Below the pieces are notes generated by a model that searched no databases, was not told where the DNA came from, and was given only the letters and a program-made list of their open reading frames with translations. The position numbers were made by a program, and so were the translations under genes. This document shows positions 11,725-23,360 of a stretch of 64,000 nucleotides of DNA, one piece after another; within the stretch, counting starts at the first letter, position 1; each line of letters starts with the position of its first letter. The stretch comes from Wuchereria bancrofti (taxonomy: Eukaryota > Nematoda > Chromadorea > Rhabditida > Onchocercidae): NCBI GenBank assembly GCA_005281725.1, contig SSBO01000001.1:748956-812955 (forward strand), read 5' to 3'.

Positions 11725-12144
11725 TTAACGATCAAAATGTCCCGGGTAAACGCCTTCATCTCTCCACTCGTCAAATTTTTCAATCCACGATGACGGACAA
11801 AGATCCTTAAAAGTGTTGTAGAAGAATTTGCATGGTTTATAGTCTTCACCCAACAAATTAATGCATCGATAATAATCCTGATAATAATCGACGCAATGAC
11901 GTCCCATCTTTATCTGCTGATAACGAGCATCTAATGGAGCTGTCCAGAGTGGGCCATCAGGAGCTTTCCGTTGTTCCCGATTGTATTTTCGGTCAAACCA
12001 ACGTGGATCATCCGGTGAACGATTCAGGTAATCATTTGCATCCAGTTTAGCCAATCGTTCACTTAGCGTTAATGGCAGCTCACCAAATTTACTTGATTCT
12101 CGTTCCGATTCTTTCTTCTGCTCTTTCATCGATTTTTGTGCCAT
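11725..12144 (-). CDS. cox-6B: Cytochrome c oxidase subunit 6B, N-terminally extended
   Basis: A single-exon frame of 139 residues with a clear ATG. The C-terminal half is COX6B-like: TAPLDARYQQ, then a Cys84-x9-Cys94 pair (CVDYYQDYYRC), a Cys105-x10-Cys116 pair (CKFFYNTFKDLC), then CPSSWIEKFDEWRDEG. The CX9C/CX10C spacing is diagnostic of COX6B, which is oxidised in the intermembrane space and lies at the complex IV dimer interface. The N-terminal 60 or so residues are charged (KEQKKESERESSKFG, then LSERLAKLDANDY) and have no counterpart in the roughly 86-residue mammalian protein. It is the first gene of the minus-strand series, with upstream AG sites (AGCTTTAG, GATATCAG) that could accept a spliced leader. 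Confidence 0.9.
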   Translation of the reverse strand: MAQKSMKEQKKESERESSKFGELPLTLSERLAKLDANDYLNRSPDDPRWFDRKYNREQRKAPDGPLWTAPLDARYQQIKMGRHCVDYYQDYYRCINLLGEDYKPCKFFYNTFKDLCPSSWIEKFDEWRDEGVYPGHFDR

Positions 12145-12245
12145 TGTTTTTGTTCTCTCTGATATCTAAAGCTATAAAAATTTTCTGAAGAAAAAAAAAA
12201 CTAAAAAATTTACAAAGAAACCTTCCCTTTATTGAATTCAAATCT

Positions 12246-12292
12246 CCCACATACTACCCACCCGTACTCGTACCCATCCCTGCTCCTACCCC
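12246..12292 (-). other. C-tract block, possible G-quadruplex on the minus strand
   Basis: Six runs of three or more C (12246-48, 12257-59, 12261-63, 12273-75, 12278-80, 12289-92) are separated by 1 to 9 bases. The complementary strand is therefore G-rich, with four or more G3 tracts in the loop range of G-quadruplexes, about 100 bp upstream of the cox-6B start on its sense strand. Structure is inferred, not shown. Confidence 0.4.
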
Positions 12293-12701
12293 GCACTCTA
12301 CGGAACAACAAGCGAAATCGAACACGCAAACATATCCATTAAAGAAAGAAATCAATCGCTTCGAGACAAAATACTTTTCTGCAGCTTATCATTAGGTTTC
12401 GTGACGAAATATGTAAGGAAAGAGAGAGTGAACTAGATAGTGTCGGAAAAGGAAATAGTACAGAATGAGAGATTGCAAACAAAACAACAGTTGCAAGTCA
12501 TAGTGGAATTAGTGGAATACGGACGATGAAGGAATCTCATTGTAGTGAAGGTAGCATTATGAGGGACTTGAGATATCACATAAGAGTCGGATAATCAGAG
12601 AGTAAGAGTGGGTGGAGAAGTTGGGTAAGGCGACAAAAGATTGAGAAAGAATGTTAAGTGTGACGAGAGTGAGAGAGAGAGGAAAGGGGAAAGAACGAGG
12701 T

Positions 12702-12881
12702 GTATTCAGGAAGGAATTATATTCTGTAGGGGGGATGCAGGAAAGGATTTTATTCCGGATGGATTCGGGAAGAAATTGTATTCTGTAGGAGGAATTCAGG
12801 AGAGGGTTATGTTCCGGAAGGATTCGGGAAGAAATTATATTCCTTAGGAGGGATTCAGGAAGGGATTATATTCCGTAGGAG
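12702..12881. repeat. 30-bp minisatellite, about six units
   Basis: Six degenerate units of about 28 to 32 bp with consensus near GATTCAGGAAGGGATTATAT followed by TCCGTAGGAG. Units alternate between ATTCAGG and ATTCGGG forms, so a two-unit (about 60 bp) higher-order period is visible. It ends 48 bp before the UTP11 leader acceptor. An open frame across part of it has no protein character. Confidence 0.85.
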
Positions 12882-12943
12882 CACTGTGTCTGATAATTTG
12901 GAATCTGATTATTTGCATATGTATTGCAGGTTTCACACCAATT

Positions 12944-15324
12944 ATGTCTTCATTGAAGCGATCATCGAAAGTTGGTCAGCGGATTCATCGTGAACGTCCT
13001 CAGGTTTGTGACATTACTACGGTCATAGTTATCAGTTTATGCTTTGAGAAATTTTTTGGGAATCGTAAGTGAATGAGATTTCCTGATTCTTGATTGATAA
13101 TGACGACGGAATTTGAAATTTAACAACTGGTTTCAGGTATTGTTGCATTTTGTTCCACATCTAAATTGAAATAATATGTTTGAAAGGGAAAGTTTCAGCC
13201 CGAATCACGAGCACAGTTTGGTCTGTTGGAGAAAAAGAAGGATTATGTTCAGCGTGCTCGAGATTACAATTTTAAGAAAGCAAAACTACAAAGGTTGCGA
13301 CAGAAGGCACTGAATCGAAATCCGGATGAATTCCATTTCCATATGATTCGAAGTCATATTGGGGTGATCTTCCTCTTTTTCTTTCCATTCATCATCTTTA
13401 GTTGGTTGTGTTGTATATATTGGTTTTGGTTTGATATTCCATTTAAAAATAGCAAAGAAAATTTTTTCTTCAAATGTTAATATCGAATTTTGCAGGATGA
13501 TGGAGTACATCATGAAAATACCCCAGAACCTGATGAGGATACGTTGGTGCAAAAGAAATTAAAGAATTTAGAAGATTTGAAATATGTGAAACATCGACTG
13601 AATGTTGAAAATCAGGTAATTTCACTCATTTCTTGGTTTTACATTGAAATTATTGGAACAAGAAATTGTTCCCGAACGATGTTTGAAATTTAGTGTTGAC
13701 GAGTGCAAAATAAAATTATAATTGGCAGATAAAAAGTAAGAATTCGAACCATTATTCCTCATGCAAGTCTGTAGAATATATAGGCATTGTTTCGGCATAT
13801 ATTTTTCAAATGTTTATGTCATTCTTTTTAGAAAATTGAAAAGCTGAAAGCAACCTTACATTTTGCTGACACTACAGTTGCGAAAAATACACATACCATT
13901 TTCGTGGATACAGAAGAAGAAGGTTTCATTATTCTCTTTTCGAAAAGTTTTGAAAAGTATCTATAATTTTAGTTGATTGGGAATAGATAATAACATATGC
14001 ATAGCGAGACTGTTCCCCAAAAGTCTTACTCCTGTGCTTGTTTTGGGAAGATCATCCAGATACTAACAGTTTGAATATAATTAACTAATGCTTTGTAAAC
14101 TAAAATTTTATAGTCTCTATTTAATATCGGTGACTAAATTATGTGTTCAATGTGTTTCTAATGGTGAGCCTTGGAAATCAATAGGACATCCATCACATTT
14201 AGAACGCTAGATTGTCGTTTTTGATTTTATCGATTTTAGTTGTGAAGTTGATCCATTTTGCTAGACACTAATGAGTTCATTTACTGGAATGAATCAGTCT
14301 AAATAATATCTTTTAGCAAAAAATTTTGATCCCGTGAGATATTTCAATACGCCAAAAGAAGTATTGGATCGAAGATATAATCGACCGCGCATTTCTACTC
14401 TACAGAGCAGTACTATCATAAACGCTAAAAGAAAGAGTGATGTGAAGGTATGCTTAAGAGCACCTTTTTTTATTGTATCTATTAGCCGTATTTGAAGGTA
14501 ATTATTAATCATTTAATTTATTGAAGAATATTAATGCATTTCATTTATTCATTTGTTGATATGCCTTTTTTGTCATCAAAATTAATTCCTCTTCATTTCA
14601 TATATGTAGTTGTTTTAGTAATATTCTGTGTTGAGACAAGTTTTGATCCTTTCTGACCTTACACAATACATAATATAAAAAAAAAAGCTAAAAATAAACA
14701 TAAAAAGCAAAATGGAAGAAAAGAGGAAAAGTAAGAAAGCAGAGGAAACAAATGAATAAAATGAATCAATGATTAACTTTTTTATTTCCAAAGCTAAAGT
14801 TTAGAAATTAACTTAAAAACTTCAGTTATATATTTATATAATACATATTTATATAACTCTATTGTTGTTTAGTATGAATTGTTTAATTCGTTTCTAGAAC
14901 TATGAATCATTATTTTTTTTAGGAAGCAGATCACGAACGACGAAAGATGTACAGTGAACTGTTGAAGAGGTTGCAACGTGCAAAAGAATTGAAGGTCGTT
15001 GTTGAGAAATTGGAAGTTAAAAGGAATGTAGTAGAGAGCAAAGGGAAAGAACTGCGACCTAAAAAGGTTACACTGCTTATATATTAATGTTCGAGATTTT
15101 CTTTCGTCGTTTTTACAATGTCCCGTTTTCGTACATTTTTTCGTATTTATTTCCAAATCATTTCCATCTTATTAGTTGTTCTTAAATTTTTCTTTATTTG
15201 ATTTCAATTTATTAGCACAGCAATTAATATTCTGATGTGGTTCTATGCCTGTACTTTTTAGGTAGCAAAGGGGCAATTGATGAAACCACCGGTGTATAAA
15301 TGGATTTATGAAAGAAAAAAGTAA
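12944..15324 (+). CDS. UTP11: U3 snoRNA-associated protein 11 (SSU processome)
   Basis: Seven exons: 12944-13003, 13199-13363, 13496-13615, 13832-13922, 14317-14447, 14923-15066, 15262-15324; 257 residues, close to the human length of about 253. Family features in order: MSSLKRSSKVGQRIHRERPQ, then RAQFGLLEKKKDYVQRARDY, KKAKLQRLRQKALNRNPDEF and FHMIRSHIG, KIEKLKATLHF, FDPVRYFNTPKEVLDRRYNR, a basic ERRKMYSELLKRLQRAKEL helix and the C-terminal KPPVYKWIYERKK. Known role: nucleolar component of the small-subunit processome needed for 18S pre-rRNA processing. The start ATG lies 14 bp after a TATTGCAG acceptor, suggesting trans-splicing. A canonical AATAAA at 15361-15366 follows the stop by 36 bp. 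Confidence 0.95.
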
Positions 15325-16009
15325 TTATTCCCATTGTTTTCTGTTGTTTTATTTAGATTGAATAAACTTTTAAAGGCTTCATTTCAGTGCTGCATAATGA
15401 ATTAATATATAAACGAATTTATGGGCAAAAAAAAATTTTTGTTTCCTATATTTTTAAATGTTTCGTTCGGATGGGCTTCCATCGTTTCATATATTTATGG
15501 CGATAAGTTGTTTTTACTCTTTTATTTAAAGAGAAAATGCCATAGATGCATGGGTATTGAATCAGAATGATATGCGATGTTGATTAGCAACTAATATTGT
15601 ATGTAACTTTAACTTTTTTACCTTGATTGCACTTTTGGATTTAAGTGTTTTAGGTATTTACACATGTAAATGCATGGATTATGTAATATTTGCTTCTAGC
15701 AATTGAAGGTAATATAGTATGTCATAGCCAGGTAGAAGAGTAATCATTCATCCATGAATGAGAAGTTTTAGAGATGTTCTAAATAATTTCAAGTTTATAA
15801 ATGCAAGAATTACCACTCATTTTTTTTTCAGTTGCAAAAATAATTTTCGCTATTGTACCTCTTTTTTTTGAATAGAAATTGCACAGATAATGTATTGCTT
15901 CAATTTTGAATTGATAACAGAATTATTTTACAGTAAGAAATAAGGCATTTTAAAGAAAATAAATATTTCAAGTAATAATATACACTGCTTAGCTAAAAAT
16001 TTAATATGT
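15325..16009. other. Convergent intergenic region (UTP11 / globin)
   Basis: The 3' flanks of two genes that point at each other. Contains the UTP11 polyadenylation signal; no other gene or repeat recognised. Confidence 0.65.
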
Positions 16010-19000
16010 TTAAACATCATTTGAAGGTGATTTCGCTAAGTTATCATCATTTGCTGGAATCACTATCACTGCACTAAAATCCGATTCACTAGATTCGTTA
16101 CCTGGACTTGCTGATCTGAAATAAATTTCGATATGAATATTTCCAGTTTTTAATTTCAAGGATGCAATATTATGTAATAATATCAGTTGCATATTCTTCC
16201 TTCTATCATCAAAATTATATCTTTTAGAAATTATATTTGATCGTTAGATGATTATTTTTCTCAAATGAAAGATAAAAAAAAATATAATAATAATATTAAC
16301 CTTTGTGGTAAATCAAGATTTATATCGCCTGATATAGTTTTTCGTACGTACGATGAATTCGAACCCGTGCTAAAACTATTTGATGCACGTCTCATACGAC
16401 GCATTTCGCTATAAAAACCATCTCGCACTGATGAATATACCTATAATTTTCAATTTTTTTTTTAAAATATAATTTATAGCTAAAAAAAAAAAAAAAAAAA
16501 AAAAAAAACGAAAACAAAAACGAAAAAAACAAAAGAGCAAAGTAAACAATTAAAATTTTTAGTAATAAGTAAGTAAAAATTTTCAAAAAACTTTTTTTGC
16601 ATCCATAAGATTATAATTTTAAAATTTAAACCATAGTAATAAATGATGAAAATGCATTAAGTGTTTGATGAGCAGGATGTATAGCATTGTCGAGAAATAT
16701 ACATTCAGTAATTGTAGCATCAGCATAAACACCAAAAAATTCAGGCTTAAAGCCAAGAGAACGAAATTTAACATGTTTTCCTCCAAATTCTTCCGCTAAT
16801 CGTTGCACCTAAAATGTTATTTCAATAATTCCTTTTTTTTTTTGAAATACAAATGAAATTATTAAATAAATTAAATTATTAGAAGCATTTCATTTTTTTT
16901 TATGTTTGCTGTAAAATTAACCAAAATATTGTTTGTTTAGTTATAATTAAATTTTATTAAATGAAATTTTTATATATTTATGATATGAAAAATTAGTAAG
17001 ACATGCTTTGAAATTTTGAATAAAAGAGAAATGATATAATTTATAAGATCTGATCAAAAAATTTTTTTCTTTTTTGACTAATATCATTCATTGGTACATA
17101 TATTGAAATTAATTTAATTTATTAATTTTTTACCAATGAAAAAATTTGCTAAAATTTATATAAAACCTAAAAATTGAAATATCTTGTATAAAATACACAT
17201 TAGTATATAAATATTACATATATATAAAATATAAGTAGTATTATTACTTTTTTTAAATAGTATACTTTACCTGTATAAATAGTATATTATTACTTACTTC
17301 ATCCATGAAATTAATATTTGCAACAGTTTTTTTTAGAAGCACTTTAATTCCTTCTTCAATATCATCCTTTTCATCATTATTCAATTTAGCATAAAAATTT
17401 GCGAAGCCATTTCGTTTTTCATATGCTCGTTGTAAAATTTTATGACCAATAATTTCGTGTGGATTTTGGAAACAATTCTGAAAAAAAATGTTATTTCATT
17501 ACCTAAAATTGAATAATAAAATAATTGAAAGAAAAAATATTTAAAATTGAGTAATGAAGCAAACAAACAAAAAAAAAAACTAACAATAAAATTTCATTTT
17601 TTAGAAAAAAAATTTTCTCAATATTAAAATTAAATTAAATTTTTACTGACATTTCATTTTATTTTCTCATCTATTCATTTTCCTCTCATTTTTGTTTATA
17701 TTTCAATCGTTGAAATTAATTCTTCTCATAGTGATTTAAATTTCATTGACAAATAAATACATTATTATTTGTGTTATTTGTCGGATTTAAATGATCAGTT
17801 GAGTTAATTTCCATTACTCAAGAACGAAAAAAAGAATTGTTTATTGAATTGATTTATTTCAATTCTTTGGAAGCTATATTCAGTTTTTTTTTTTTAAAAA
17901 AACTATACTTAATATTAATTATTCCAAATTACTCTTTAAGGTTAATGTTTGTTTAGAAGAGTATTTCATTATATGTTATTTAATATATTTGTTATATACT
18001 TACAATCAATATTAATCATTTGCTTACTTATTTATCTGTTCAATTAAACTCATAAAATGATCTATTTATTTATTTGTTTATTTATTTATTTATTTATTTA
18101 TCTGTACATACTATTTGTCCTTCTTCGACGACAGTTTTATTTCAATTCATTTTTTCTCTCTTTACACTTTTGTTTTGCATAATTTATTTGCAATGATGCA
18201 ATTAACAAAAATTAGTTTTGTATTCATTACAAAAATTTATGCCATTTTCCATGATTTTGTTTCTTTCATATTTTTTTCTTCCCTTCTCGAAATTCTCTCA
18301 TTGTAAATCCCGGCTAATTTCATAATTTATTTTTAAAATTCAAACTAATTTTTTTTTGGTTAGAAGAAAAAATTTCTAGAAATGAAAAAATCATTCATTC
18401 TTTTTAAAATTTTGAAGTTTTCTCTAAAATTTTCATTTTAAAATTATAAAAAAAAATGCCATTAATGAAAATTATTTTTTTTTATAGAAAATTAAAAATT
18501 TTCATTTTAATTTTTGTAGTTAATAATTTTGTAATGATTGCTTGATCATTTTGCTCTTGTATATTTATATATATTTTTATTGTTGCGCATAAATGTTCCT
18601 TCATATTTTTCTTTTTTTTTTTTACTTAACCTACTTTAATTCAATTTATTTAAGTTTCCAATATTCCATAAATAGTTTAGTACTTTTAATCATTTTAACA
18701 TATGTACAATTTTGTCAATTATCAATCGAATAATCACTTTTTCTTTTTATACATAACATTCATATGTAGTTTTTATTAATAAGTAATTAAATATCTTGTT
18801 TAAATTTATTATAATTATTAATTAGTTCTTAAGAAATTTCAAAAAAAGAAAAAAAAAAAACCTGAATAAGATTTCGATCACGAATAGGAATTGGATGTTT
18901 TTGTTTTAATATACCTCGTGAACTGGATATACTTCCTGAACGACTACGATTAATATTGAATTCTAATGATAATCTTGGTGAATTGCTGATTCGATTACCA

Positions 19001-19977
19001 AAATCTATAAATTATTAAAATTAGTTACATATATGTGTGCTAGTTATTTAATTAATAAATTTATGAAATTAATTGATAATGACGAAAAATTTTGTTGTAT
19101 TTTCAAAATTCATTTTTGTTAAATCATCTTAAAACTTTTTAATATTATACTATTTTAACTTAAATATAAATTTTTTTTTCTCCTAATTATAGTGTTGACA
19201 CTTTCAATCTTATCTAAGTACCTATTAATTTTATGCAAATAATAGTGTATGAAATTATAATTAACTAAAATAATAATAAAAAAAGTAATAAAACAGAAAC
19301 AAATTGAATATTATATTTTATAAGAAAGCAATCTAAACGACTTGACAGCCTAAAAGTAAGTATTTTCTAATGATATAAAGTAAGTTAGCTTAAAAGGTAA
19401 AAAGAAAGCTTGGCTTATACCTCTTTTTTTTTCTCATCTTACTGATATTTAATTTTTTTTTTTTTTTTAGAGATGGCAAAAAAATTAGAAAAAAAGCCAT
19501 CTTTTTTGAGTTTATTGAAAATTTTCACTCTTTATTTAATTTTCTTTTTTTGTAAACAATTTGGTAATAGCTATTAATATAACATTAATAAATTAGACCA
19601 CAAAAAAATAAACTTCATTTTAATTGATTATTTATTTTAAAAAAATGAAATATTTAATCTTTTTCTTTGGTTCTTTTATAATTGTTTTTATTTAAGGATA
19701 AAATTTGAAATGTTTGTTAATATTACTTACCAACATTGAGTAAATTTTCAGTATAATTAATTGAATCAGTAGTAGCAGTAGCAATAGTAGTAGTAGTAGC
19801 AGCAGCAGTAGCAGCAGCAGCAGTAGCAGTAGCAGTAGCAGTAGCAGTAGTAGCAGTAGTAGTAGTAGTAGTATTAATTTTTGGAAGTATAATTTCTTGT
19901 GTATTACGACGATTTGCCATTGATTTTTTGTTTACCGTCGATTTTGAATGTCGAATTTTTGATGCTTCACCTCCCAT
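16010..19977 (-). CDS. Nematode-type globin with long N-terminal extension
   Basis: Six exons in transcript order: 19977-19731, 19004-18862, 17477-17298, 16808-16632, 16440-16301, 16115-16010; 330 residues. Residues 1-130 are an extension that starts MGGEASKIRHSK (myristoylation-like), has a Thr/Ala-only stretch, and then Ser/Arg-rich sequence. The globin domain follows: IIGHKILQRAYEKRNGFANF, LAEEFGGKHVKFRSLGFKPE with the likely proximal (F8) histidine at about His202, then ADATITECIFLDNAIHPAHQ and YSSVRDGFYSEMRRMRR. This GxxHV...GFKPEFF...ADA...VRDGFY pattern is typical of the large C. elegans globin family, many of which act in neurons as O2 or redox sensors. The tail is Ser-rich and acidic. 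Heme binding and membrane attachment are inferences. Confidence 0.9.
19767..19872 (-). repeat. Coding trinucleotide repeat (Thr/Ala tract of globin exon 1)
   Basis: On the + strand a mix of AGT and AGC triplets (GTAGCAGTAGTAGTAG...). Read on the minus strand within the globin exon it gives ACT/GCT codons, so a tract of about 35 mostly Thr and Ala residues. It lies in frame and does not break the exon. Confidence 0.85.
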
Positions 19978-20978
19978 ATAGATAATAATAATCCTTTAAA
20001 TTTTTATTTCATTTCATATTTTATTAATAAATTAAAATTTTTTCAAACAATTAATATTTTATTTAATTTCAAAATTTTATTAAAAATTTTTATTATTAAA
20101 TAAATTTATAAAGAAAAAAAAAGATCATTTTCAATAAAATATAATTAATGATTAACACTTATATCTAATAAGCTTTAATAATTAATTATTTTTTATTACA
20201 ATGATTAAGTATCGATTTCTTTATTAAATTATTTAATATAAAAAAGTTTTTCCTTTTTAACTTGCATTAATTTATGTAAATGAAATAAATTATAAAAGTT
20301 ACAAAATAAAAAGAAATAGTTCTATTCGATGTGATTTTTTTCGTTTTCTTGCTTTCTTTCTTTCTTTTTCCCTTTTTCAATAAATTATATAAAAGTTAAC
20401 GAAATAAAAATACTAAGAAAAAAATAGTTGAAAAAATTAAATTTCAATTTAAAATTATTTTCAGTTCAAAATATTCTTTTATAATATTCAAAAAAAATGC
20501 AATTTGTATAATAAAAAAATATATTTTGCATAACAAAAAAAGAAAATGAAGCTAAATTATCAACGATAACTGATCTATGAAATTTACATGAAAATTTTAC
20601 TACGATATTTCTTTTTTTTTTTCATTCATATAAAATGAATGAAAAAAAAAAAAATACGTTTCAAAAAAAAAAAAAAAAAAATTTATGAAAAAATACGATC
20701 GCATCATGCATTATGCAATAAACATTAGTGTTAACATGTGTTAAACGATGAAAATTTGTTGACAAATGTTAGAGAATATAAAATGAAATAATTTATTTCT
20801 ATTATTCATTTCTTTAGTAAATAAAAGAGAAAAGAAGAAAAAAAAATCTTTTTTTTTTGAATTTTTTGAAAGGTAATGAAATTTTAAATGCTAGCTAAAA
20901 ATTTATGCATTATATTTTTAATAATATAAATTCATGTAAAATTATCAATGAAAGGAAAAAAAAACTCACTTTTTTTCT

Positions 20979-20998
20979 GTCTCTCTCTCTCTCTCTCC
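20979..20998. repeat. (CT)n microsatellite
   Basis: Pure CT dinucleotide run with a few flanking pyrimidines. Confidence 0.9.
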
Positions 20999-22759
20999 CT
21001 CTTTTCTTGTTTTTTTTTTTTTGCTCAATTTTTTAAATGAAAAAAAATACGAACAAAAAAAGATTTTGTGTGTTCTTTTTTTAATTTTTAAACCATTTTC
21101 AAATTAGTGTATTTTAAATGGAGCAGGAAAAAATAATTAATAAAAATTATTATTGAAATAATAATGAAAATGAATTATCCAAAATAATAATTAATTTCTA
21201 GTCTTTTACAATTCAAATTAATTTGCATGTTTAGTAAACTGAAAAAATTAAGTTAACAAAGCAATTAAATCAAAAAAAAACGAAAACTAAAATCTTTTTC
21301 GATTTTTGTATTTAATTATTATTTATGTTGCAAAATATGTTATCAAAATTGTGCTCTAATATTTAAAAAATGAAAAAAAAGAGGAATTTAAACAAATTTA
21401 TGTTCCCAAAAAACATTTTTTTGCAAATTTTAAAGAAAAAAGGAAACGAATTAAATTTAAATATGTAATTATATTCTGAAATTTTTAAATTTAAATTTTG
21501 ATTGTTAAATTTTAGAATTTTTGGTGAAAATTATCTAAATATCCATTGAAAATATAAATTAATAAATGACAATTTCTCCTTTTTTTTATTTCTTTCACAT
21601 TAATAAATTTTTCATTGATAATTTTGCAAATTTTATTTCAAATTTTTATTTTTTTATTTATATGATAAATCTTTTTATTAAATGAAAAAATTTTTTCTCA
21701 TAAATATATTTTGATAATTAAATTAAAAAGGTTTTCATTTTAGTTGATTAATTAATTAATTAAATGCTATCGATCCTTTTTTTTTGCAAGCTTAAAACAT
21801 TTTAATCTTTTTAATAAAAAAGTATATATAATTATCTTAGCTAAACATTTTTTATTATTGATAATAATTATACAACGAAACTTTCATTACATTTAATGAG
21901 ATCTGTGTTGATAATAAATTGTTAATGTTTAGTAAACAATAAGTAAAGTTAATAGTATGAAACTTAAATACTATTTACATTTGATGAAATTGGAATTTTA
22001 TTTTTACTTACTTTCTTTCTTTAAATTGTAATAGAAAAATTTATGTTATTATTTGATCAATTCAATGGCATAAATTTATTTTTGAATGCATATTAAGTCT
22101 TTTTAAATGAATCAGTTATTTCTCATTTGTACATTTCCTATGCTCAGTTCAAATTAAATGAAAATATTAAATTTAATTAAATCTTATTGTTGGAGAAAAT
22201 ATTATTATTTTACAACATTAAACTAAAATTATTGTAATTAAAGTGAGTATAGCACTGGAAAATTATTGTATGATTTTTTTATTGAATGAATAACTCAAAT
22301 TAATTGAATGATAAAATTTCATGTATTAAATTTAAAAGAATGATAGAAAATTTTGTATTTTTATCGCAAAGTTATACCTAAATGATTTTACAGTACATTT
22401 AAAAGATATTTTTAATATTACTTAATTTAGGCAAAAATTTTCAAAATGTTTAATGAATCATCCATTATACGGTGAAAAAAACATACCTGACAGGTAGTTT
22501 AATTAATCAATTAATTAGCATAATTGTTTAACTAAATTTGTTTTTCTTTTACCAGCTAGAGGATGGACGAAAAAAAGTTAAAATATTTGCATAAATTAGC
22601 TATTAAATAAAAAATTTGTTGATATTTTTTAGTTTATATTAGAATAAATTAAATGTGCTACAATAATTTTTACTATAAAATTTATACAAGAAATAAAAAG
22701 GGGAATAGGTGAGAATTTAAAAATAACTTGCTATTTTTGTTATTTTAAAAAATTAATTA

Positions 22760-22835
22760 ATGAAGGCGCAAACAATACATGAAAAGAAACGCAGTTAAAT
22801 GAAGGCGCATAAGTCACATCAAAAGAAATGCTATA
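22760..22835. repeat. Two-copy tandem repeat, about 38 bp
   Basis: Two adjacent diverged copies starting AATGAAGGCGCA and ending AAAAGAAACGCA or AAAAGAAATGCT, in otherwise unstructured AT-rich DNA. Confidence 0.7.
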
Positions 22836-23035
22836 AAACTATATTGAACGAAAATATTTGCTCAGATGAATTTCTCTTCTAGCAAAACTAAATAATTTTT
22901 CTCATACACAAACTGCTTTCTGTTTAATTTCATTGAAATTTTCTTATTTCAACATAAAGTTTTAATTATTGCACAATCGTTTGTTTCTTCTTTTTTTTTT
23001 TTAAATAAACATTTTTCAAAAATAATAAATTTTAA

Positions 23036-23360
23036 AAAACATTATAGATATAGTGAAAATGATAAACTTTTGATAATTTTTATGTTTGGCTTAAATTTTT
23101 TGTTAATACCAAAAAATTAAAAAATAAAAGTGATTGTGTATAGAAATTTAAGAAAAAAAAAAAGGAGAAAATTAGTGTAAATTAAATGTACTGCAATNAA
23201 AACATTATAGATATAGTGAAAATGATAAACTTTTGATAATTTTTATGTTTGGCTTAAATTTTTTGTTAATACCAAAAAATTAAAAAATAAAAGTGATTGT
23301 GTATAGAAATTTAAGAAAAAAAAAAAGGAGAAAATTAGTGTAAATTAAATGTACTGCAAT
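23036..23360. repeat. Direct duplication of 162 bp around a single N
   Basis: Bases 23036-23197 are repeated without visible difference at 23199-23360, with one N at 23198 between them. The pattern is that of two contig ends that overlap but were joined by a placeholder N, so it is more likely an assembly artefact than a real tandem repeat. Confidence 0.9.

Larger units (their letters stand above)
12145..12943. promoter_or_regulatory. Divergent promoter region, cox-6B and UTP11
   Basis: The 5' ends of two housekeeping genes face away from each other across 799 bp. The segment is less AT-rich than its surroundings and purine-rich on the + strand from about 12400. It includes a C-tract block at 12246-12292, a 30-bp minisatellite at 12702-12881, and a TATTGCAG acceptor at 12922-12929 that would serve as the UTP11 trans-splice site. 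No TATA box was assigned. Confidence 0.6.

Noticed and set aside
12641..12847. 68-codon frame in the UTP11 promoter
   Set aside because: It is a by-product of the purine-rich minisatellite.
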